Shown: piece by piece, positions 26,222-36,046 of the stretch | How positions within the stretch are numbered: position 1 is the first letter of the stretch | Layout of the letters: each line of letters starts with the position of its first letter | Source of the DNA: an uncultured Eubacteriales bacterium | GTDB lineage: Bacteria; Bacillota; Clostridia; Lachnospirales; Cellulosilyticaceae | DNA length: 64,000 nucleotides | Reading direction: 5' to 3' | Assembly (NCBI GenBank): GCA_900551325.1 | Contig: URVM01000002.1 | Span: 124,001-188,000 of the forward strand | Notes under the pieces: model-generated | What the model was told of the DNA's origin: nothing | Seen by the model: the letters and a program-made list of their open reading frames with translations, nothing else | Database searches by the model: none | Made by a program: the position numbers and the translations under genes

Positions 26222-27808
26222 ATGACAAAATTTACTAGAGTTCTAACTTTAGCAACAGCTTCTATGCTTGTAGTATCTTCTATGGTAGGATGCAGTAAGC
26301 CAGCACAAAATGCTACACCTAACACATCTGCAAATGCACAAGCTCAAACAGATGCAAATATTAATTTAACAGGCTATCCAATTGTTGATGAACGTGTTAA
26401 CTTAACTGCTTTTGCATATGGTGAACCAGGTGGTGGAAACTGGGATGATTATCCAGTCTTTGCTGAACTTGCTGAAAAAACTAATGTATTTGTTGATTTT
26501 GAGACAGTAAGTGGGGATGGTGCAACAGAAAAGCTTAACTTAGTATTAGCTTCTAACAAGCTTCCTGATATCTTTTTCTCAGGTTTAAGTTCATCAATGA
26601 TTAATAAGTATGCTAAAATGGGCTTATTCACTCCATTAAATGATCTAATTGATCAATATGCACCAAATATTAAAGCTTTACTTGAAGAAAGACCTGATAT
26701 TAAAAAAGCTATTACAATGCCAGATGGTAATATTTATTCTATTCCAGCAGTTAATGCACCACCAGCAGGTATGGCTACAACTCAACTTTGCATTAACAAA
26801 ACTTGGTTAGATAAACTTGGTCTTGAAGTTCCAAAAACAACAGAAGAATTCTATAATGTTTTAAAAGCATTTAAAACACAAGATCCTAATGGAAATGGTA
26901 AGGCTGATGAAATTCCAATGTCATATGAACCAGTACCACCATATGATGTATGGAATGGGGACACTGGTCTTAGTGGTGCATTTGGTGTAGTAACACTTAC
27001 AGGTAGTATGATGTTTAATGAAGATGAATCAGAACTTATCTATACACCAATTCAAGATGGTTATAAAGACTACATTAAATGGACAAATCAACTTTATACA
27101 GAAGGTTTACTTGATCCAGAACTTTTCACACAAGATCATAACCAATATATGTCTAAAAGAACATCTGACTATCTTGGTGCTTACCTAACTAACGGACCAA
27201 CAGATGTAGCAGGCATTGAATGGATTGCTATTGAACCATTAGAAGGTCCAAATGGTGATAGACTTTGGTCACAATTTGATTATGGTATCGATAAAAACCG
27301 TGCAATCATTTCATCAACTTGTTCAAATCCAGCTGTTGCAATGCGCTATATCGATTCATTCTTTGAAAAAGAACATTCTCTAAAACTTAAATATGGTAAT
27401 CGTTTAGAAGCTCGCGGTAATCAGTGGGAAGTTATGCCATCTGAACCAGGCGTACCTAGCGAATGTCCTGGACCATATGTACCAACTATGGAAACAGAAG
27501 AAATGAAAACAAAAGATCTTGTACAAACACCAGATGGTATTGCTTCTGATGAAAGACAAGCAATGTATAGACCATTCCTTGCTCCTGCTATTCCAAATAT
27601 GAGTTTAACACCTGAAGAATCAGAAGAGCTTTCTTCACTTCAAACTGATTTACAAGATTTTGTAAACCTTAACAAAGCAAAATGGACAACTGGTCAAAGC
27701 ACAATTGATGCTGACTGGGATAACTATATTGCTTCACTTAAGAAAATGGGGCTAGATCGCTATTTAGAACTTTACAATGGCGCATACCAAAGATATTTAG
27801 GAAACTAA
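26222..27808 (+). CDS. Extracellular solute-binding lipoprotein of an ABC transporter, no permease nearby
   Basis: The protein has 528 residues. The lipoprotein signal ends in a lipobox with Cys at residue 24 (SSMVGC). The body fits the large family-1 sugar or oligosaccharide-binding proteins of Firmicutes (LplA/YtcQ type). It carries a calcium-loop-like DPNGNGKADEIP near residue 220, often seen in that group. It captures a solute, probably a carbohydrate, at the outer membrane face. No permease or ATPase genes lie beside it, and its own terminator follows, so it is an orphan unit. Codon use is rich in GCA/CCA, suggesting strong expression. Confidence 0.88.
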   Translation: MTKFTRVLTLATASMLVVSSMVGCSKPAQNATPNTSANAQAQTDANINLTGYPIVDERVNLTAFAYGEPGGGNWDDYPVFAELAEKTNVFVDFETVSGDGATEKLNLVLASNKLPDIFFSGLSSSMINKYAKMGLFTPLNDLIDQYAPNIKALLEERPDIKKAITMPDGNIYSIPAVNAPPAGMATTQLCINKTWLDKLGLEVPKTTEEFYNVLKAFKTQDPNGNGKADEIPMSYEPVPPYDVWNGDTGLSGAFGVVTLTGSMMFNEDESELIYTPIQDGYKDYIKWTNQLYTEGLLDPELFTQDHNQYMSKRTSDYLGAYLTNGPTDVAGIEWIAIEPLEGPNGDRLWSQFDYGIDKNRAIISSTCSNPAVAMRYIDSFFEKEHSLKLKYGNRLEARGNQWEVMPSEPGVPSECPGPYVPTMETEEMKTKDLVQTPDGIASDERQAMYRPFLAPAIPNMSLTPEESEELSSLQTDLQDFVNLNKAKWTTGQSTIDADWDNYIASLKKMGLDRYLELYNGAYQRYLGN

Positions 27809-27816
27809 TCATACAT

Positions 27817-27867
27817 AAAAGAAATAAAGACAGTTTACCACTAGGTAAGCTGTCTTTATTTCTTTTA
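27817..27867 (+). terminator. Intrinsic terminator after the solute-binding gene
   Basis: The arms AAAAGAAATAAAGACAG and CTGTCTTTATTTCTTTT form a very long stem ending in T, 9 bp after the stop codon. Confidence 0.88.
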
Positions 27868-27928
27868 TATGCTACAATATAAATATATTTAAAATATTTG
27901 ATAAATAACAATTTAAAGGAGGCTAATT

Positions 27929-29275
27929 ATGAAAGATCTCACCCAAGGAAAAGAAGGTAAAGTTATGCTTCAATTTGCTTTTCCTCTCATTATAGGTAAT
28001 ATTTTTCAACAGCTCTATAATATTGCAGATACTATAATAGTTGGTAAATATATTGGTACAGACGCACTAGCTGCTGTTGGTTCTTCTTTTTCTATTGTTG
28101 TATTTCTTACTTCTATCATTATAGGACTTTGTATGGGCTCTTCTACTTTATTTGCTCATTTTTTTGGTGCTAAAAAAGAGGCACTATTGAAAAAAAGTAT
28201 TTTTAATAGTTTTCTTTTTATAGGAGGTATTGCTCTTTTATTAAATATCCTTGTTTTAGTTTTTATAGATTCCATTTTAAATCTTGTACATACACCTTCT
28301 ATTATTTTTGCACCAACTAAAGCTTATTTAGTTATTATTTTCTGGGGAATGAGTTTTACTTTCTTATATAATTATTTTGCTTCTTTACTAAGAGCACTTG
28401 GCAATTCCTTTACCCCTTTAATCTTTCTCATTATTTCAGCTTTAATCAATATTGTATTAGACTTAGTTTTTATTATTATATTTAAATGGGGGATTAGTGG
28501 GGCAGCACTTGCAACTATTATTGCACAAGGCATTTCTGCTCTTTTATGTATTATTTATTGCTTTATTAAAGTTCCACTTCTTCGTTTCCAACTTAATGAT
28601 TTGAAATTGGATATTGTCTTGCTTAAAGAAATTATAAATTATAGTGTCCTAACTAGTATTCAGCAGTCTATTATGAATTTTGGTATCTTAATGATTCAAG
28701 GTCTTGTCAATACCTTCGGAGTAGCTGTTATGGCCGCTTTTGCTGCTGCTGTTAAAATAGATGCTTTTGCTTATATGCCTGCCCAAGACTTTGGCAATGC
28801 CTTCTCTATTTATATGGCCCAAAATAAAGGTGCTAATAAACCCTTACGTATGAAGCGTGGTATTAAAGTAGCTTGTAGTATCTCTACTATTTTCTGTATT
28901 CTAGCTTCAGCTTGTGTACTTATTTTTTCCACTAACCTCTTGACTTTATTTATCCCTAAAAATCAATTACAGATAATTCAATATGGTAAAGAGTATTTAT
29001 GGATTGTAGCCTCCTTTTATATCCTTATCGGCTATCTCTTCTTATTTTATGGTTATTATCGTGGTATTGGTCAAACTAATATTTCCGTTGTCCTTACTGT
29101 TATTTCACTTGGTTTACGTGTAGTGCTTGCTTATATCTGTGCCCCACTATTTGGTGTTAGGGCTATATGGTGGGCGATTCCGATAGGTTGGTTCATCGCA
29201 GACATAGTAGGCTTATATTTATATTTATATTTTAGATTTAATAAACGTAAAAATTCAAATTCTCTTACTCTCTAA
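27929..29275 (+). CDS. MATE-family efflux transporter
   Basis: This 448-residue protein has about twelve helices. The MATE opening is MLQFAFPLIIGNIFQQLYNIADTIIVGKYIG, and the second repeat begins near NYSVLTSIQQSIMNFGILM. Members export drugs or metabolites in exchange for Na+ or H+; the substrate is unknown. It belongs to the DinF/NorM-like Clostridial group also seen at 34581. AAAGGAGG precedes the ATG. Transcribed alone; a shared terminator lies after it. Confidence 0.9.
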   Translation: MKDLTQGKEGKVMLQFAFPLIIGNIFQQLYNIADTIIVGKYIGTDALAAVGSSFSIVVFLTSIIIGLCMGSSTLFAHFFGAKKEALLKKSIFNSFLFIGGIALLLNILVLVFIDSILNLVHTPSIIFAPTKAYLVIIFWGMSFTFLYNYFASLLRALGNSFTPLIFLIISALINIVLDLVFIIIFKWGISGAALATIIAQGISALLCIIYCFIKVPLLRFQLNDLKLDIVLLKEIINYSVLTSIQQSIMNFGILMIQGLVNTFGVAVMAAFAAAVKIDAFAYMPAQDFGNAFSIYMAQNKGANKPLRMKRGIKVACSISTIFCILASACVLIFSTNLLTLFIPKNQLQIIQYGKEYLWIVASFYILIGYLFLFYGYYRGIGQTNISVVLTVISLGLRVVLAYICAPLFGVRAIWWAIPIGWFIADIVGLYLYLYFRFNKRKNSNSLTL

Positions 29276-29323
29276 TTATTATAAATCAAACGTTTTTTTG
29301 CATATCATTAAGGTAGGTATTAT

Positions 29324-29376
29324 AAAAAAAACTGCTATAAACTTTCTCATTATAAGAAGGCTTATAGCAGTTTTTA
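29324..29376. terminator. Bidirectional terminator between MATE and alcohol dehydrogenase genes
   Basis: The arms AAAAACTGCTATAA and TTATAGCAGTTTTT pair perfectly, with T tracts on both strands between converging genes. Confidence 0.85.
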
Positions 29377-29385
29377 CTTTATATA

Positions 29386-30561
29386 TTAAAAATCAACTTT
29401 TGTTCCATAGTAAGTACAAATTAATAATTTTTCCATTTCTGTTGGTGTAATGGCTCTTGGATTAGAACCTGTACAAGCATCACCTACAGCAAGCTCTGCT
29501 ATAGATGCTACTTTTTCTTTAAATTCATTTTCTTCTATACCAAACTCTTTTAATGATTTTGGTATACCTAATTTTACATTATATTCGTCAATTTTATCAC
29601 AAAGTTTTGCAACAAGTTCTTGATCATTTTTCCCTTCTAATCCCATATAACGCGCAATTTGAGCATAACGTGACTCATCATTTTTAGCATTATACTGAAT
29701 AACGTATGGAAGATAGATCGCATTTGCACAGCCATGAGGTATATGTCCTGTAGAGAATGCCGCACCAGTTTTATGTGCCATAGAGTGAACAATACCTAAA
29801 AGTGCATTTGAAAATGCCATTCCTGCTAAACATTGACCATAATGCATTTGTTCTCTTGCTTCTTTATCACCTTCGAAGGAAGCTGGTAAGTAGCTAAAAA
29901 CCATTTGAATTGCTTTTAAAGCAAGAGGATCAGTAAATGGAGAATGTAATGTAGATACATAAGCCTCTATAGCATGAGTTAAGGCATCCATTCCTGTATG
30001 TGCTGTAAGTGTTGATGGCATAGTTTCTGCAAGCATAGGATCAACAATTGCAATATCAGGCGTAATATTAAAGTCTGCTAAAGGATATTTAATCCCTTTC
30101 TCATAGTCAGTAATAACTGAAAATGCAGTTACTTCTGTTGCAGTACCTGATGTAGAAGGAATAGCTACAAATTTAGCTTTTTGTCTAAGTTCTGGAAAAT
30201 TAAAAGGTATAGTAAGTTCTTCAAAAGTAACTTCTGGATACTCATAAAAAGCCCACATAGCCTTAGCTGCATCAATTGGAGAACCACCACCCATAGAAAT
30301 AATCCAATCAGGTTCAAATTCTCTCATAGCCTGTGCACCTTTTTTAACTGTCTCTACTGATGGGTCTGGTTCTACATTTTCAAAAAGTTTCACTTCTATA
30401 TTTGCTTCCTCTAAGTAACCTACTACTTGATCAACAAATCCAAAGCGTTTCATAGAGCCACCACCTAAAACAAGTATAGCTCTTTTTCCTTTTAAAGTTT
30501 TTAACATTTCTAAAGAACCTTCACCATAATATATATCACGAGGTAATGTAAATCTTGCCAT
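29386..30561 (-). CDS. Iron-containing alcohol dehydrogenase
   Basis: The protein has 391 residues, normal for the group III Fe-ADH family. The dinucleotide-binding stretch GGGSPIDAAK is at residues 91-100. The family signatures STSGTATEVTAFSVI (about 156) and TAHTGMDALTHAIEAYVS (about 195) follow, with metal ligands in HSMAHKTGAAF and IPHGCANAIYLP (about 265-290). It interconverts aldehydes and alcohols, such as ethanol or butanol, with NAD(P)H, disposing of reducing power in fermentation. A Rex-like operator sits at the likely start site (30591-30606). Transcribed alone from an ATG behind GAGGAGG. Confidence 0.92.
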   Translation of the reverse strand: MARFTLPRDIYYGEGSLEMLKTLKGKRAILVLGGGSMKRFGFVDQVVGYLEEANIEVKLFENVEPDPSVETVKKGAQAMREFEPDWIISMGGGSPIDAAKAMWAFYEYPEVTFEELTIPFNFPELRQKAKFVAIPSTSGTATEVTAFSVITDYEKGIKYPLADFNITPDIAIVDPMLAETMPSTLTAHTGMDALTHAIEAYVSTLHSPFTDPLALKAIQMVFSYLPASFEGDKEAREQMHYGQCLAGMAFSNALLGIVHSMAHKTGAAFSTGHIPHGCANAIYLPYVIQYNAKNDESRYAQIARYMGLEGKNDQELVAKLCDKIDEYNVKLGIPKSLKEFGIEENEFKEKVASIAELAVGDACTGSNPRAITPTEMEKLLICTYYGTKVDF

Positions 30562-30590
30562 TTAAATCTCCTCCTCTTGTGTAGTATTTA

Positions 30591-30606
30591 TGTTATAATT
30601 TTAACA
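30591..30606 (-). promoter_or_regulatory. Rex-like operator at the alcohol dehydrogenase promoter
   Basis: On the minus strand TGTTAA-AATT-ATAACA matches the Rex box TTGTTAA-N4-TTAACAA apart from one inner base and the outer positions. A TATATA -10 at 30616-30611 would put the transcription start near 30604, inside the dyad, which is a repressor position. Confidence 0.5.
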
Positions 30607-30806
30607 CACTTATATACAGATAAATAGTGTAATTTTTAACATATATTCTAAAAAATTTTTTATAGATTATATATAATCAGTGTAATATATTTGGTTTATA
30701 GTTCATATTTCACTTTTTAAGCTAAAACGAGCATAAAATATTGTTTATTTTTTATCATTGTTTTATTATTGAATTATTTTTTGTATTTTTTCTTGCTTAT
30801 TACTTA

Positions 30807-31634
30807 TTACTTATTTTCTAGTATTCGAATTTGTATTTGCCCTAAAGATTTTTCTCCATCATTTATATCTACACGTGTAATAATATAACTTTCATAAAAA
30901 TTCTCATCTACTTCTAATTTATGTTCTTTGATATAGTCTAAGAGTTTTTCATAATATGGACTTGTATCTTTAAAATCATCATCAAAGTGAATAGTTAAAT
31001 AGTTTCCTTTAGGTAAAATAACCTCTTCTTGTCCATCTATTTCATGTATGGTTCCACAATTTATCATCATATGGTCATAGGTTAGTTCTTTCTTTTCTTC
31101 AAACTTCTTATATGGAATAGAAAAAGCAAGTTCTTTATGACTAGTGCCATACTTTTTTTCTATTTCACGAAGCGTTTTAATTAACTTAATTTCAAATTCC
31201 TCTGTAAATCGTCTTGTATTATTATACTTTAAAAAACGACGTTCCTCAGAGCTTTTTATAACTACATGGTTAATACCATCCTCTAGGACTGTTTGAATTT
31301 TATTCTCTAGTATACCTATATGAGTTTGAATACTTTCAAGCTCTTGAATCTTCATAGCTATTATTTCTTTTTGTTTGCTAAGTGTTTCTAAAATAGCTTC
31401 TAAGGAAGTATGATGGCTTACTAGTTCTTTAATTTCATCTAAAGTTAAACCCATAGCTTTACATTGTTTAATAAAATCTAACATAATAAAGTGTTTTAAT
31501 GAATAGTATCTATATTTACTTGTTTCATTAACAAAAGCTGGTTTTAATAGACCAATTTTATCGTAATGCCTTAATGTTTGAATGGATACATTATGAAGTT
31601 TAGAAACTTCTCCTATTGAAAAATGTCTATCCAT
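30807..31634 (-). CDS. MerR-family transcriptional regulator with effector-binding domain
   Basis: This 275-residue protein opens with the MerR winged helix (FSIGEVSKLHNVSIQTLRHYDKIGLL; KYRYYS). A dimerisation coiled coil follows (about residues 78-125), then a GyrI/BmrR-like C-terminal domain with GNYLTIHFD and SYIITRVDIND. BmrR-like members sense drugs and activate exporters. MATE genes lie on either side at a distance (27929, 34581), so efflux control is possible but not shown by the sequence. Confidence 0.85.
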   Translation of the reverse strand: MDRHFSIGEVSKLHNVSIQTLRHYDKIGLLKPAFVNETSKYRYYSLKHFIMLDFIKQCKAMGLTLDEIKELVSHHTSLEAILETLSKQKEIIAMKIQELESIQTHIGILENKIQTVLEDGINHVVIKSSEERRFLKYNNTRRFTEEFEIKLIKTLREIEKKYGTSHKELAFSIPYKKFEEKKELTYDHMMINCGTIHEIDGQEEVILPKGNYLTIHFDDDFKDTSPYYEKLLDYIKEHKLEVDENFYESYIITRVDINDGEKSLGQIQIRILENK

Positions 31635-31750
31635 ATGTTCACCTCTAACTGATTTAAATTTATATGTATTCTTCTATTTTGTTCTCTTAGTAAGGTACTT
31701 TCCTTTAACATATTAGAGCCCAGAAAAATTCTTATTTTTAATATATATTA

Positions 31751-31787
31751 AAAAGGGGAAACCTTCTATTTTACAAGTTTTCCCCTT
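31751..31787 (-). terminator. Intrinsic terminator after the GH3 gene
   Basis: AAGGGGAAAAC with its complement GTTTCCCCTTTTT on the minus strand forms a G/C-rich stem and T tract just past the stop at 31794. Confidence 0.85.
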
Positions 31788-31793
31788 AAACTT

Positions 31794-34385
31794 TTATTTT
31801 ACTCTAAATTTGGCTGTAAACGGTAAATCTGCTGAATTAGGTCCTACCATTACTTCAAAACTACCTTTTTCAACCACCCATTTAAATTCTGGATTTAAAA
31901 CTCTTAACTGTCTTTCACCTAGTTCAAAGGTTACTGTCTTCGTTTCACCAGGTGCAAGTCCTATTCTTTTAAACCCTGCTAATTCCTTATATGGCCTTAC
32001 CACACTGCTTACATCATCATGAATATAAAGTTGTGGTACATCTTCTCCATAACATTGCCCTACATTGGTTACATCTATAGAAACTTTCATTGTCTCTGAA
32101 GCCTCTATTTCTTTAGCAGATAACTTTAAATTACTATATTTGAACGTTGTATAACTTAGACCAAATCCAAACGGATAGAGAGGGTTCCAATCCATTTCCA
32201 CATATTTTGTAGCTCCAAATGGGCGTCTATTATAGTGTACTGGTATTTGTCCTACAGATTTAGGGAAAGAAATTGGTAATCTGCCACCTGGATTTACTAC
32301 TCCAAATAAAATATCTGCTAGGGCACGTCCACCTTGCTCTCCTATATGCCATGCTTCAACAATGGCATGTAAATGTTCCTGTTCCCAAGTAATAGATAAA
32401 GGACGTCCATTTTGTAATACAAGGATTACCGGTGTACCAGTTTCATATATTTTTTTCACCAGTTCTAATTGTCTACCTGGTAAGTTAAGCTCTGCACGGT
32501 CAAGGTTTTCACCACAAGTCTCTTCACTATCACCTACTGCTACAACAACTACCTCTGCCCTTTTTGCTATGTCAATAGCTTTCTCCAAATCTTCATTTCC
32601 TCTGTTAAATCCAAAAATTACACGTACGCCTCTTTGATCATTAATAAATTCTATCTTTATAGAATAGGTTTTACCCTTTTCAAATACAAAAGGTTTCATT
32701 TGATTGGCAGACTTTTCTTTCCATCCATCTATTATAAGTTCTTCATCAATCCATAGACGCATACTGTCCATACTACTTAAACCAATATAACCATTAAAAG
32801 TCTCTTCTGGTACTAAAACACCTGTCCATCTTACGCCAAAGCTATCTGATTGAATACCTTCTCCTGGTTTTGTATAAATCCAATTAAAGTTAATTTCTGG
32901 GTCTATACGTGTTAGAACGGGCTCACCTGTAAAAGTGACTCCATTATAATATTGTCCTGTTAACCCCTCTTTGCCCTCTATAGTTTGTAACCATTTAGAT
33001 GGTACTACCATAACTTCTCTATCTAAAATATCACAACCTTTTGCATATAGAACTTCTGTATCTTTAGAAACTGCTTCACGTATACCATCTAACAAAGTAA
33101 CGGCACTCTTACATGTATTCGTTGGTGCACTATAATCCCCAAACCTTGGAGTTGCAGCACTCGGCCCCACTACAGCTATAGATTTTATATCTTTTTTAAA
33201 TGGTAATATATTATTGTGATTTTTAAGTAGGCAAATAGCTTTTTTCCCTACTTCTCTTGCTAATTCTATATGTTCTTCACAGTGTACAACTTTTTTATAT
33301 AAGTTTTCATCTACATATGGTTTCTCAAATAAACCTAGCATAAACTTTACTCTTAACACACGACTTACTGACAAATCTACTACAGCTTCATCTAGTTCTC
33401 CTACTCTTACCATATCTATTAAATGTCCTTGATAAACTTCATGTGGAAAATCATAAAGCTGCATATCTATACCAGCTTCAATAGCCATTTTAATAGCTTC
33501 TCTTTGACTTTCTACTACATAATGACAACGATGTAGCATAATAATAGCAGTCATATCTGCACGTACAAAGCCTTTCATACCTAACTCACCACGTAGTTTA
33601 TCCGTTAAAAGCTTACGGTCTCCTGCAACGGGAATACCATCAATAGAATTATAAGAACACATTGCATTAAGTGCACCAGCTTTAAATGCTGCTTCAAATA
33701 CAGGTACACAATAAAATTCATGTTCATGTTTACCCATCATAGCAGGTGCACAGTTTAATCCACCTGTAGGTGCCCCATATCCGGAAAAATGTTTTACTTC
33801 TGCTATTATACTATCTTCCTTTGTTAAATCATCACCTTGAAGCCCCTTCACCATTTCTTCTGCAAACCTAGAAGCTAAATAAGTATCTTCTCCATATGCT
33901 TCTTCTACACGTCCCCACCTTGGATCACGAGCTAAGTCCAGTACAGGAGACCAAGTCTCATGTATTCCTAGACTTCTACATTCTCTTGCTATAGCCTTAC
34001 CCTGTTCATAACCTAATTCTGGTTCAAAAGTTGAAGCAAGAGCAATTTGTTGAGGAAATACTGTACACCCTGGCCAAATAAGTCCATGTAATGCTTCTTC
34101 ACTAAATAAAATAGGAATAGGTAATCTAGCTTCTTCTAAATGTAACTTTTGAATTTTATTGTTTTCTTCTGCACTTGAATAACGATTTTGTAAGCATCCA
34201 ACACCTTCTTTTCCTGAAACAGTTTTAAACTTTTCAAAATTAAATTGACCATCATCTTCTTTAAACTCATTCCATGAGTAAATATCAAGCTGCCTCACTT
34301 TTTCTTCTAATGTCATTCTTGAAATCAAATCTTCAATTCTTTCATCTATAGATAGATTAGGATTTTGAAACGGATATTTAAACAT
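31794..34385 (-). CDS. Family 3 glycoside hydrolase (beta-glucosidase/xylosidase) with PA14 domain
   Basis: The protein has 863 residues. The GH3 N-terminal barrel (about 10-300) carries LARDPRWGRVEEAYGED, EVKHF and the probable nucleophile Asp277 in FVRADMTA. The alpha/beta sandwich domain is split by a PA14 insert (about 475-600, TGQYYNGV to GVRVIFGF) that usually shapes the active site. An FnIII-like C-terminal domain (about 790-860) ends the protein. There is no signal peptide, so it works on imported oligosaccharides in the cytosol. Beta-glucosidase or beta-xylosidase cannot be separated by eye. Transcribed alone. Confidence 0.92.
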   Translation of the reverse strand: MFKYPFQNPNLSIDERIEDLISRMTLEEKVRQLDIYSWNEFKEDDGQFNFEKFKTVSGKEGVGCLQNRYSSAEENNKIQKLHLEEARLPIPILFSEEALHGLIWPGCTVFPQQIALASTFEPELGYEQGKAIARECRSLGIHETWSPVLDLARDPRWGRVEEAYGEDTYLASRFAEEMVKGLQGDDLTKEDSIIAEVKHFSGYGAPTGGLNCAPAMMGKHEHEFYCVPVFEAAFKAGALNAMCSYNSIDGIPVAGDRKLLTDKLRGELGMKGFVRADMTAIIMLHRCHYVVESQREAIKMAIEAGIDMQLYDFPHEVYQGHLIDMVRVGELDEAVVDLSVSRVLRVKFMLGLFEKPYVDENLYKKVVHCEEHIELAREVGKKAICLLKNHNNILPFKKDIKSIAVVGPSAATPRFGDYSAPTNTCKSAVTLLDGIREAVSKDTEVLYAKGCDILDREVMVVPSKWLQTIEGKEGLTGQYYNGVTFTGEPVLTRIDPEINFNWIYTKPGEGIQSDSFGVRWTGVLVPEETFNGYIGLSSMDSMRLWIDEELIIDGWKEKSANQMKPFVFEKGKTYSIKIEFINDQRGVRVIFGFNRGNEDLEKAIDIAKRAEVVVVAVGDSEETCGENLDRAELNLPGRQLELVKKIYETGTPVILVLQNGRPLSITWEQEHLHAIVEAWHIGEQGGRALADILFGVVNPGGRLPISFPKSVGQIPVHYNRRPFGATKYVEMDWNPLYPFGFGLSYTTFKYSNLKLSAKEIEASETMKVSIDVTNVGQCYGEDVPQLYIHDDVSSVVRPYKELAGFKRIGLAPGETKTVTFELGERQLRVLNPEFKWVVEKGSFEVMVGPNSADLPFTAKFRVK

Positions 34386-34509
34386 TTTTATCCCCCTATT
34401 GTATTATGTATTATATTTATTTATATGTTAAAATTTATCCCATTTCTATACTTATCACAATAGTATTCTACAAATTACATCCTATTTTTATAAATTATTA
34501 CTTATTTAT

Positions 34510-34570
34510 AAAGAAAAGACTATCCCAGACTTCCCATTCACATAAGAAATCTGTAGATAGCCTTTTCTTT
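34510..34570 (-). terminator. Intrinsic terminator after the second MATE gene
   Basis: Arms AAAAGAAAAGGCTATC and GATAGTCTTTTCTTT pair with one G-U on the minus strand, 10 bp past the stop at 34581. Confidence 0.8.
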
Positions 34571-34580
34571 TGATTTTCTT

Positions 34581-35891
34581 TTATGATTCAAATTCTAAAG
34601 CTTCTTTAGTTGATTTTTTTATATTAGCCATTATTCTAATAGTAATAAGGGTTAAAGCTTCAGATAAAATAGTTCCTGCCCATATACCATTTCCACCAAA
34701 TGCTACACAAAGTATGATTAAAGCAATAGGTAAGAAAATTATCGATCTAAAAATGCAAATTAAATTAGAGTACTTAGGTTTTTCAAGTGCTTGGAAATAG
34801 ACTAAGGTATTTAAGTTAATCCCTACTGCAAAATAACTTAAACTTGCTATGCGAAGTGCAAGATAAGCTATCCCTCCAATATACGGATCTGAAGTAAAAA
34901 TACCTATAAGCTTTGGTCCAAGTATAAAACTTATAAATACAAAGGCTAAACTTACTGTCGTTGCTGCCATACAAGTTAATTTATAAAATCCTAGCATACG
35001 CTTTCCATCTTTACGCCCATAATTATAACTGATAAGTGGCTGTGCCCCCAATGTAAGTCCATACAATACCATATAAGTATTAGTTGTAATATAGTTAATA
35101 ATACTATAAGCTGAAATACCTGCTTCACCCATAAAACGTATTAGCATAACATTATGAATAAGTACAATAATAGAGTAACTTGCTTGTGCAAAGAAAGATG
35201 GAAAACCAATCTTTGAAAAGTTTTTAAGCTCCTTAAAGTTTAATTTAACATTTCCAAATGATAAGTAACCTTTCTTTTGAACAAAATGAGGTACAAGTAC
35301 AAGTACTGTTATAATTTGACCAAGTCCTGTGGCAATAGCTGCTCCTTTAATACCAAGCCCATATTCAAAGATAAATAAATAATCTAATACAATATTGGTT
35401 AATGCACCTAATATAGTAGAAAGCATAGCAAGCTTTGGTCTACCATCATTTCTTACAAAGCTACTTAGTACAATACCAATTAAGTTTGGAATACAGAAGA
35501 TGGCATAAAATCTTAGATAATCTACTGCTAGGTCACTTAAGGCTTCTGTTGCACCAAGTATAGCCACAATTTGCTTTGTAAAAATAACACAAATTAAACT
35601 AATGATAGCACTTAAAATAAGCAAAAACTTAAATACTTGTCTAAATATATTTACTGCCTTATCATTTTCTCCTGCTCCAATATATTTTGAAACTTGGGAT
35701 CCACCACCAATAGCAAACATAGATGCAAGCCCAAATAGCATAACTGTAAAAGGTAATACAATATTAACTGCTGCAAGTGCCATATCCCCTACACCTTGAC
35801 CTACAAAAATACCATCAATAACTGTGTAAAGGGATGATATAAACATAGCAAGTGCTGAGGGAATCGCATATTTAAAAAATTCTTTCAACAT
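34581..35891 (-). CDS. MATE-family efflux transporter
   Basis: This 436-residue protein has about twelve helices. It opens FFKYAIPSALAMFISSLYTVIDGIFVGQGVG, with LGQIITVLVLVPHF and QPLISYNYGRKDG typical of MATE proteins. It is distant from the MATE protein at 27929, so this is not a recent duplication. The exported substrate is unknown. Monocistronic, with its own terminator. Confidence 0.9.
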   Translation of the reverse strand: MLKEFFKYAIPSALAMFISSLYTVIDGIFVGQGVGDMALAAVNIVLPFTVMLFGLASMFAIGGGSQVSKYIGAGENDKAVNIFRQVFKFLLILSAIISLICVIFTKQIVAILGATEALSDLAVDYLRFYAIFCIPNLIGIVLSSFVRNDGRPKLAMLSTILGALTNIVLDYLFIFEYGLGIKGAAIATGLGQIITVLVLVPHFVQKKGYLSFGNVKLNFKELKNFSKIGFPSFFAQASYSIIVLIHNVMLIRFMGEAGISAYSIINYITTNTYMVLYGLTLGAQPLISYNYGRKDGKRMLGFYKLTCMAATTVSLAFVFISFILGPKLIGIFTSDPYIGGIAYLALRIASLSYFAVGINLNTLVYFQALEKPKYSNLICIFRSIIFLPIALIILCVAFGGNGIWAGTILSEALTLITIRIMANIKKSTKEALEFES

Positions 35892-35985
35892 ACTTTTTCC
35901 TCCTTTATCTTTTCGCCACGTACTATCATAAACTCTATTGTTACTATAGAGTCAAGTTTTTATTCAAATTTTAAATAAATAAAAT

Positions 35986-36018
35986 AGAGTTACTACTCAC
36001 TAAATAAGTAGTAACTCT
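35986..36018 (-). terminator. Intrinsic terminator after the nucleotidase gene
   Basis: AGAGTTACTACT and AGTAGTAACTCT are perfect arms. T-rich ATTTTATTTATTT follows on the minus strand. Confidence 0.8.
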
Positions 36019-36046
36019 CCTTATATCTTATATTAAATTTATCTTT

